Of a stretch of 64,000 nucleotides of DNA, positions 56,013 through 64,000 are shown in pieces. Where the stretch lies: positions 1,922,001-1,986,000 of the forward strand of contig JASFXZ010000045.1 of the NCBI GenBank assembly GCA_032209605.1. Reading direction: 5' to 3'. Numbering within the stretch: position 1 is the first letter of the stretch; each line of letters begins with the position of its first letter. The position numbers and the translations under genes are program-made. This DNA comes from Mactromeris polynyma (taxonomy: Eukaryota > Mollusca > Bivalvia > Venerida > Mactridae). A model generated the notes under the pieces. It made no database searches. It was not told the DNA's origin and was given only the letters and a program-made list of their open reading frames with translations.

Positions 56013-56223
56013 CTGACTCCTTTCCGCGGCCGAAATTGGGCTTCAAACATCAAAATATGTCCAAGATATACACCGCATACTACGCATGAATAATTTAACT
56101 TTAAAATAGCACCTACTTTATGAACATCGGTCAAGTATGATTATTGACGAAGTTCTCCTAAGAAATGCATCAAAATGCGCGCTGGACAAAAACCTCGTCG
56201 TTTTGGCCGCGGAAAGAGGTCAG
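56013..56223. mobile_element. MITE with GC-rich terminal inverted repeats
   Basis: Left end CTGACTCCTTTCCGCGGCCG and right end GGCCGCGGAAAGAGGTCAG form 23-bp inverted termini matching at about 20 positions. The 211-bp element has no coding capacity. The CCGCGG core stands out against the AT-rich surroundings. Its superfamily is not recognised. Confidence 0.7.
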
Positions 56224-57645
56224 GTTATACACCTTGTAGTATATATACATATAGATGGGGCAAAGGGAGAGAACTCTAGATGGGGCAAAGGGAGAGAACT
56301 CTAGATGGGAAATGAAGGGAAACGCATAAAACAGATTGAGATATAGCGAAAATCGGCTATAAAGCAGATATTTCTAGGCACATAGACACATTTTCTTCAT
56401 ATACTTGCCCTGTTTTATCACAGTTTTGATTGAAATTGTTGGACATCATAGCATTTTGTTGTTAAGTTAATGAACATAAATGTTATCCTTGTCAAATGGA
56501 ATCACTTCAGGGCCCAGAATGTATAGATGTTGAATAAACAAATTAACAAGGAGTGTAGAAGTACGGGACAAAATGGGAAGGGGGGGGGGGGGAGAGAAAT
56601 CCACCACAGGAAAAGTTAGGAAAATGTCGGCCCTAAATATGATACCTACACCTTGACCATTTTACAAAGTAACGATTAGTGAGATATGCGTTGTGAGGAG
56701 TTTGACATGATACATTTAAGTTCTATCCACTCCTTTAGAACGACATTTCCTGATACAGTTCATGTATAACGAAGTAAATTATCGTCGGGAATTGATGTGT
56801 GCGTAACTTAACGTTGTATTTGAATATAGCACTTTCATTGTTGTTCTGCCTCGTTTCCGAACTCTGAACGGCTTCTGCCCTTTACCTGTATCTGTATAGG
56901 GATGTATTGACCTTGAATGTTGCCTACCTTGCTCCACATTCTTTTCGACTTCTTACAGCCGAAAATGCAGGATTTATACTCGTTCTGACTTTTTCAATAG
57001 TGTTTGCAGAATTTTGTCATTTTGTACTAACTAATGTTGTATATTGTAGTCCTTATAGATGATGTTTTTTATGATGTTCGACTGCATTTGATTTTTTAAC
57101 TTATTATACATTATATTATTAGTTGTAATAAAGGATGTGTATATAGATAATCCTAGCTGTGAATATTATTATAAACTATTATTATAGAAAAAATAATCGT
57201 AGTATCGAAAGAGTGAGATAAAAAAAATATTCTCAATGTTCAATTTGCGAAGATTCACCTTTCAGACATAAGCTCGGCGCGTACACTTTAGACAATTTAA
57301 GGAAAAGAGAAGAAATAATAAGGAAAAATACAACAATTAGATATGTAAATTATGGAGAATTGGATTTAAGATCTCATGTCATCCATTACGATGATATAAA
57401 GTGAATTAAATACAACAGTATTCAGCGAATTATTTTATTATTAGAGGTGTTTTAGAAGTGTTTTATTATAATTTTTTATTTAGAGAGGGTATACTATTTT
57501 ATTAGTAATCATTTGTTATTAAAGAGTCATTGATTCATTGTTTTATCATGTTGTTATCATGTTTGTATCATGTTTTTTATCATGTTTTATCACGTCCTTA
57601 TCAGGTTTGATCATCTTGATATTGATCTAGTGTAGTCATTGTGTG
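56224..57645. other. Intergenic, low-complexity
   Basis: Contains the 26-bp repeat, a 13-base G run (56580-56592) and, near 57535-57610, a string of TTATCATGTT-like phrases. No gag, pol or other coding sequence was seen, although the LTR downstream shows that the interior of a retroelement should lie here. Confidence 0.5.
56255..56305. repeat. Two-copy tandem repeat, 26 bp
   Basis: AGATGGGGCAAAGGGAGAGA then ACTCT, present twice head to tail. Confidence 0.9.
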
Positions 57646-57810
57646 AAAAAAGGGGTTTGCATACTTTCAAATTAATAATCATTAAAAAAGGGGGTCTGCA
57701 TACTTTCAAATTAATAATCATTAAAAAAGGGGGTCTGCATACTTTCAAATTAATAAACATTTAAAAAAGGGGGTCTGCATACTTTCAAATTAATAAACAT
57801 TAAAAAGGGG
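57646..57810. repeat. Tandem array, about 39-40 bp, four copies
   Basis: Unit AAAAAAGGGGGTCTGCATAC followed by TTTCAAATTAATAATCATT. Copies are nearly identical, so the array is young. It ends 18 bp before the polypurine tract. Confidence 0.95.
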
Positions 57811-57827
57811 ACTTTTTTCTTAACATG

Positions 57828-57839
57828 AGTGGGGGGAGA
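57828..57839 (+). other. Polypurine tract
   Basis: GTGGGGGGAGA-type purine run immediately before TGTAG, the position and composition of a plus-strand primer next to a 3' LTR. Confidence 0.65.
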
Positions 57840-58380
57840 TGTAGCCAGGTTATTAACCTCCAACGGAGATTTCATAGTAATTAGGTTAATGGTTAATACA
57901 GATGTAGGTATGAGTGTGTTATGTTTACCTGAGGTATATTTCCAAGCAAATACCTCTGGCATATTGGGTAGTCAGTTGGGTAACAAGATAGGATAGCCTA
58001 TCACGTGATTGATAAATAAGGTTAGGGTTTTTTGATTGGTAGAATGGCCAAATATACAGTAAGTAATATATGAAGAAGAATCGCGCTCGGGGTGGGGGAG
58101 ATCACTCGGTCTTGGGAGCTCTGAGAAACCAGTCATGTTAACATCAAGAAGTTATAGAAAAACAGTAAGATTAAAGTTTGAGATCGAAGTTTGGAATTTA
58201 GTAATAAATGTGGACTTTTATCAATAGTATTAACACTGTGGTATGTTGTAATTGGAATATGCCTATGTATGAAATAAAAGTGTGTAACCCTATTGGACTT
58301 GGTCATTTACTGTGAAGTGTGAACAACGCAAGATATACATATTACCTAAACTAGGAATTCCGGAACCTTAATTCCCTACA
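57840..58380 (+). mobile_element. LTR of a Ty3/gypsy-like retrotransposon (probable 3' LTR)
   Basis: 541 bp starting TGTAG and ending CTACA (5-bp inverted ends), with AATAAA near 58275 in the right half and a polypurine tract directly upstream. No primer binding site pattern follows and no 5' LTR or pol is in the window. The bases flanking the two ends do not match, so it is better read as the 3' LTR of a truncated or non-autonomous element than as a solo LTR. Confidence 0.65.
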
Positions 58381-58439
58381 GGTTGTCCTTATGGCACAAC
58401 CACAACAGAGAACAATAACTAAGAATATACGAAGTTAAT

Positions 58440-59045
58440 ATTTGTCTCTGAAAATTAATGATTTACCAATTAAAAATGTTCCTTATCAAAAGTTACTGGG
58501 TGTTTTAATAGATCGACATTTAAGCTGGGATGAACAAATACTAAATGTATTAAAGATTCGCGTTTAAAGCGTATATCATGCTTTATAACTGATGACAAGA
58601 AATTGCTATTCTATAACTTGTATATAATACCTACTTTAGATTACTGTTGTATTGTATGGGGCAAGAGTAAACAATCAAGTATCACTAAACTTACAATTCT
58701 TCAAACAAGAGCTGCCAAATAAGTTCATGGAAACCAAAACGAAAATCTCTTTGATAACCACAAATGATTAACTTTTAATAGCAGACTCAAATATCATACT
58801 GGAGTTTTAATCTATAATTCATTCAATGAAATAGCTACGGAGTATATAAAAGAAATTATAACGTTTTGTAACAATCGCTCGTACAGCTTAAGATCTGTCA
58901 AGAAAAATGACATTGCCCATGTAGTTTTTAAAACTGATTTAGTTAACGAAATTCATTTTTATATTTTGGCATGACTGTATGGAAGATATTCGTTCAAAGA
59001 AATCTTTGACACAATTTAAAGTTTATAAAACATTCCTTTAAAATT
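58440..59045 (+). pseudogene. Second LINE relic (C-terminal RT part)
   Basis: Broken frames read INDLPIKNVPYQKLLGVLID, LYNLYIIPTLDYCCIVWGKS, LQTRAAK, and NRSYSLRSVKKNDIA, the usual order of the region after the RT domain in CR1/L2/Rex1 LINEs. Several stops and indels. It is a different, more AT-rich family than the LINE at 48480-50276. Confidence 0.8.
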
Positions 59046-60562
59046 TTCAATAACAAAAAACAATTGACAATGTGTTTGTCTGTCATATTGTATATTGCTT
59101 TTAATGTTGTTTCTTCAAGTTAAGATATTTAATGCATGTTGTCTAAATTGTTAATATTAATTATACATGTATGTAATATGTTTCATATATAATCAATTCA
59201 TTATAAATTTAAGAAATAATAGTAACTCTCACCTGTTTAACCTTTTTACAATGAAACTGGACTGTTCTTTTTATCAAAATGTGGAGTTGACACTGGCATT
59301 TGGTCTTAATTTTATTCTAACAAATTAATGTAGTACATGTAGTCGGATAAGACATGCCACTTACAAGTTCGCGGCCACCCTCAACTTTACACCATTTTGC
59401 AGTATCATACTTTTGCGGCATTTATTCATCACTCGTTTATCACTATTCTAATTTTGAATGGCTATGAGCGTTTTGTAGAATCTTATGCTGATACGCATAA
59501 TCATATCACAAAGCAATTTTGGTGAGGCGAAACTGTGATAATACTATCGGCAAATGACAAGCGAGATTATCAATATTGATTCAAAAGGAAAATACACGCA
59601 TTGATGAGTTAACGTTGCTGGTTAGATTAAAATGATCATTCTGTGAAAATAGTTCAATAATACATTCAGTCATTACAATTTATGAAGCTTGATAATACAT
59701 GTACATATACAGCAATGCTATCCTGGTCGATAATTGTTTCAAACAAACAGCAAATATCTCGTAAAATATTCATCGTTTTCGTGTCACTAGCCGGAACGAT
59801 TAGATTTTACTATTGATTCATTGCACAAATACCAAACAACTGGATCTATCATAACGAGCAATATCTTGAAAAAAGATGGTCGGCGCAATTTGAAGTTTAA
59901 GATTTGTCGTACAACATTAAAAACAATGCCGAGATGTTACGCTTGCTGGTCACTCCAGATCCAAAATGTATTTCGGTAAATTCACTGAAATTCAGTGTAT
60001 TTCGGTAAGGTAACGTACCCTTTATCGAAAGATTAACCAATTCAGGCACATGTCAGACGTTAGAGGGTTCTCACCTTTACAATAGCTGACAAGATAAAAA
60101 GGAAGTAGAAGAGCAGTAAATGACACAGCCAAGAGGGGGTATGAAAATACACAACTACATGTAAACCATTTTTACGGCAAATAGGGACGTAAGACACACA
60201 TATAAAAGGAGGTTGAAAATACGAGCACCGTAAGAACGCCACTAGTGTGTAAACCTAGTTCAGTGTGTACCCAACTTCACACTTTTCATACTATCACTCG
60301 AATATAACGAACCATGTATATAAGAGAATAAACGCACTTTGTGTTTGAAAGCTTCCGTATCTCTTACTTTTTATAAAAAAATATGTTGTAATACGCTCTG
60401 TCAAGACGAGTCAGATACTCATATTAGGGTCGGTAGGTTAACCGGGACCACAAATATGATATGGCCTATATAGATGTGCTATTATGTTAACAGATATATG
60501 AACTCCATTCAACATATACGAGGAGTGCAACTGGTGTCATAAAACTTACAATATCAATGAAA
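59046..60562. other. Intergenic, nothing recognised
   Basis: No gene. A short perfect stem (CACTGAAATTCAGTG, near 59982) is the only structure noted. Confidence 0.6.
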
Positions 60563-61017
60563 GTTTCGTTTATTTCACTTCATACCATTTAATAGATATT
60601 GTGCAAAATGCCATAATAAATGGATAAGTTGGCCAACAATTTGAAAATTTCTGGATGAATGTAAATGCTACGAAAGACTTTTCGCAATAGCAAACAACAT
60701 TTTCGGCAATTTGAACAAGTCTCTCGAATGTTGGGAAATTCTGTAAAACGAACATAACATTCATTAGTGCACATGTGTATAAACTAGTACAATATTCCAC
60801 TTGGTGTGACCTATGTGCCAATTAAATTGATGAAATAATGAATACTTACAGTCAAGTTTTTTTACGTTTGAGACGACGAATTTGTGCTGCTTGCAATAGC
60901 TAAAAGTGACGTCACAGACCACGTGGTATGGCTACACTGAATAAGCTCAATGCGCTTGTGTATATTGATTAATATAGCATATTTTTTTGTACAGTTTCGT
61001 TTATTTCACTTCATACC
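60563..61017. repeat. 24-bp direct repeats around a 407-bp segment
   Basis: GTTTCGTTTATTTCACTTCA plus TACC occurs at 60563-60586 and identically at 60994-61017. The right copy is the natural end of the mariner relic, covering its stop codon. The intervening segment has no recognised coding sequence and could be an insertion with a long target duplication. Confidence 0.7.
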
Positions 61018-61600
61018 TTCGAAGTATTCCCCTTTGTGCTTAATGCTTCAAAAAGTCGACATGAACAGCTGATTTTTGGGAAGACGCATTGTCGTGTAGC
61101 AAACTCGTGTACTTCATACCTCTTCTTGGAAGGAGCCTAGCATAGCGATGTCTAAGTTTCTTTAGCGCTGTATCTTTATAAAATGACCTAGTGCAATTTG
61201 AAGAAATGACACATGATTTCTAACGAATATTACCAACATAAAGTTCTTCATACTCATCAACTTTTTTTGCAATTACATGGACAGCGGCACCCGTTAGTTG
61301 CCATATTTTAGTCAACCTTTCGAGTTGGCTCAAAAAGGTGACCCTAGGGTTTCGTCACCCGTAACAAGATTAGACACCTTTTTTGTCAAATTTGTGTACA
61401 TTTTCGATAAGTGTTTGCATTCGAACTCTGGTGCGTTTTCGCTCGTCTGCTAGCAGATGTGGTATCCACCTGGCAGTCATTCGTCTCATTTTCAATATTT
61501 GTTTCAGTTTTCGAAATCATTTGCGGGTGAAATGCAAACGGACCGTGGCTACAGTCGATAGTGCAGTAACGGTTTACTTTATCATCAAGTCATAACACAC
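61006..61600 (-). pseudogene. mariner transposase relic
   Basis: Minus-strand frames read MTARWIPHLLADERKRTRVR, then VTGDET with the first catalytic Asp (61354-61356), then SLLHDNASSQKSAVHVDFLK with the second Asp (61091-61093), and finish as GNTSK / EYFEGMK and TGA. The order and motifs are those of mariner (DD34D). At least three frame disruptions make it inactive. Confidence 0.88.
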
Positions 61601-63644
61601 CAGTTTAAAAAATAAAAGATAGCCACATTCAACGGTTATTTAAGTATTTAACACATACACAACGTTATCTTTATGACTCGATGTGAAGTCACGTGATTGC
61701 TGCATTTCATCGAAATAGCTCTGTTATAGAGAAGAAACAACCAACAAAGGTTAGTCATCATATGATTTCCCTTTTCCGATCATTGTCATCGAATATGAAA
61801 GCTCGTGGATTGATTTGCGATGTAAATTGTACTAAACTTCACAAATAACGTTAAGTTGATCCAGTTTATCAGTAAAACGACTATGGCCACATCGTCATAT
61901 TGTCGATTATTTGCATTTTAAGCATAAAGTCCTAGTTGCAGTTATAAATGTGTTTCATAATGTCTGCATTATCTAGAATATTCCCACATTTATGTATACC
62001 CAAAAACTTGGTTAGTCACGTACTTATGTTGCTCATTAAACTTCGGAGAATTAGATATCGAAGTTTCCCCGGAATGTAGAATTTGCTGAAAATTTCCACT
62101 ATAAATAATGCACGGCATCGTAAGGAAGGTAACTCTTGTTACCATATACAATTGTTTCCAGCATACTTACTCCCCTTCGTAAAATATAAAATTCTTATCT
62201 AACGTGCATCTGGACAGACGCGCTACGTAAATCTTGACCAAAACAATGTTCCATATCGTGTTAAAAGACTAAAGAATCAGGCTGCTTAACAATATAATCC
62301 AAACACGTTTTTTTTGAAAATTAGTGTTTATATTGAGTTTACGGATCAAAATCAAGGACTGTGACATCGTCACATGAACGCATTAATTAGGACATACTGT
62401 ACCACATAACGTCTTGAAACTTGAAGAAATTGCAAATAAAAAAGAAAAATCAAATTTTAGAAAGGTCATTTAATCGTGTTTGGTTAATAGCTTGCACATA
62501 GCGTACCATGTATTATTATCACATTTATACTGTTCAAACAAAAATATTTTCCAATTATCATGCATAGGCCTACATGTTTACATACGGTTTTACTACGCTA
62601 AAACATATTCGGGTCAATTGTATAGCATAGAAAATATGTAACTCGTGTATGGGCATTCGACCGAATTGTGCATGTACGGGCCAGCATGTTCCGTGTTTTA
62701 TCTAGTCAAACATTTGGTCAGGTTTGAAAGCTTTATTGTCTGTGTATATGATAGAAAGACAATTCCACGAGATTGTCTATATTACCTACAATATAAATAT
62801 TGGTCCCAGATATTACCTCGCGTTGTATAAGACGAAAAAAAGTATTTAAAAGAAGGCTCTCAAATTATATTAAAAGTGTCTGCTTATTATAAAAAAATTT
62901 TTTTATCTGTGGAGATGTATTTCAAAGTACATGTATTTCCTTGACATTGGTGCGTAGGTTTACATAGAATTGTAACTATCGCATTAAAAAAAAATTGAAC
63001 TACATGTACAACATAACTTTTTAGCTTAAAACATTGCAAATTAATATGTAGACTATCGATTAAAATATTACCACGGTTCTATTTTTACATACACGAAATA
63101 CTACAGTATGCCGTATTCAGGTTACGACAAAGCGTACGGTACGATTATAGAAATATACAATCGGCTAGATCGGACAATTGAAAATTAACCGTTCGATAAA
63201 CTCCATACCTTGTATCCAATAGACATAACGGATCAATATTAAGTTTTAAACTCGTCAAGAATAGACATGTCAACATATTTCCTTTGTAATCGATGTGTGA
63301 CGACAATGTAAATACAAAATATCGGTCTATTGAAAATCATTGCTAAATGCTGTTATAACCTGTATGTATGTATGTCCTGGTGGATTACTTAACATTTGTT
63401 ACGGAGGTTATTTCTGTATGAAGGTATGCATTTTAGTTTTCATGCAAATGTGTTTAAGAATGAATTAATTCATTGGGGAAAAGCAAGCACACTCAATCGA
63501 TTGGAAAAGCGAACGATCAGCTGTTTTTTGTTGTTGAAGGGGTTAACTTCTGTGACAAAGCCTAATATCGTTTGTAAAGTGTCATAATGGCTAGTATGTT
63601 GGTTTTAATCGGGTTTGAAGCCGTTTTCAATATTTTTTAAGTTA
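61601..63644. other. Intergenic, nothing recognised
   Basis: 2.0 kb AT-rich DNA with a short TATG microsatellite near 63364. No gene was found on either strand. Confidence 0.55.
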
Positions 63645-63852
63645 TACATGGCGGTCAGTTGACCTATATAACCAGATTTCCTGGAATTAATGAACTGCAA
63701 GTGCTAACTTGCACTTCCGGAAGCAGCTGAGAACGTCTCGACGTGATCAGAGGTGGATGACAAAAGACCGTGACCAAATGTCACGGAAGGACATAACCTG
63801 CCCAGCCCGGGAATCGAACCCGGACCTCCCGGATGACAGCTTACAGGGCGGG
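63645..63852 (-). mobile_element. tRNA-derived SINE, minus strand, copy 2
   Basis: Minus-strand reading: GCCCGCCCTGTAAGCTGTCA, then B box GGTTCGATTCCCGGGCTGGG (63793-63815) and a non-tRNA body, ending TAGGTCAACTGACCGCCATG. The A box is truncated. The 3' phrase TAGGTCAACTGAC is identical to that of the SINE at 40628-40840, so both belong to one family or share a LINE-derived tail. Confidence 0.8.
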
Positions 63853-64000
63853 CTTACTAAAGTTTAGCAATAACTAATTTTATCACATAACTTGCACTCC
63901 AGGAGTGGCATAAAGCAGTGACATAAATATCATATGTAACTAGTTACACAAGAAAATCATTGATGCAAAGCATCAAAGGTCGCCGCTAAAGAGTTGAATG

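Noticed and set aside
57646..57810. CRISPR-like array
   Set aside because: The copies are contiguous with no unique spacers and the DNA is eukaryotic; it is an ordinary tandem repeat.
63785..63852. tRNA gene on the minus strand
   Set aside because: The 5' half is truncated and the element continues into a SINE body and tail.

Overview
The window is AT-rich metazoan nuclear DNA with long introns, spliceosomal GT-AG junctions and many short interspersed elements. A Meta-domain-like SINE and the general repeat set suggest a mollusc, most likely a bivalve. I cannot name the species.

Left 40 kb, plus strand: one complete PBX/extradenticle gene (TALE homeobox, PBC class). I rebuilt eight constitutive coding exons in phase (2427-34671), encoding about 425 residues: a Gly/Asn/Met-rich N-terminus, PBC-A, a small Ala/Gly linker, PBC-B, the three-residue-loop homeodomain and a Ser/Gly-rich tail. 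The gene also carries two duplicated exons. The exon for the first three quarters of the homeodomain exists twice (23261-23396 and 23878-24013). Both copies are 136 nt with the same phase, and joining both gives an early stop, so they read as mutually exclusive. A 99-nt exon at 17193-17291 is a diverged copy of the last third of exon 3 (start of PBC-B) and can be included in frame. Together they predict a family of cofactor isoforms that differ in both the Meis-contacting and DNA-binding parts. I regard this as the most interesting system here.

Middle, minus strand (41148-48049): a complete nine-exon endonuclease V gene (ENDOV, about 295 residues), convergent with the PBX gene and with its catalytic Asp/Glu/Asp in place. 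A dead CR1/L2-type LINE lies just upstream of it (48480-50276).

Right part (50.3-64 kb): no secure gene. It holds one orphan 80-codon exon-like ORF and a mobile-element graveyard: a Tc1-like element with terminal inverted repeats (52434-53133), a tRNA-headed SINE, a GC-ended MITE (56013-56223), a 40-bp tandem array, a polypurine tract with an LTR (57828-58380), a second LINE relic (58440-59045), a mariner relic (61006-61600) and a second copy of the SINE family found next to ENDOV. The introns of both genes hold a family of about 75-bp hairpin elements and four further families of dispersed repeats.
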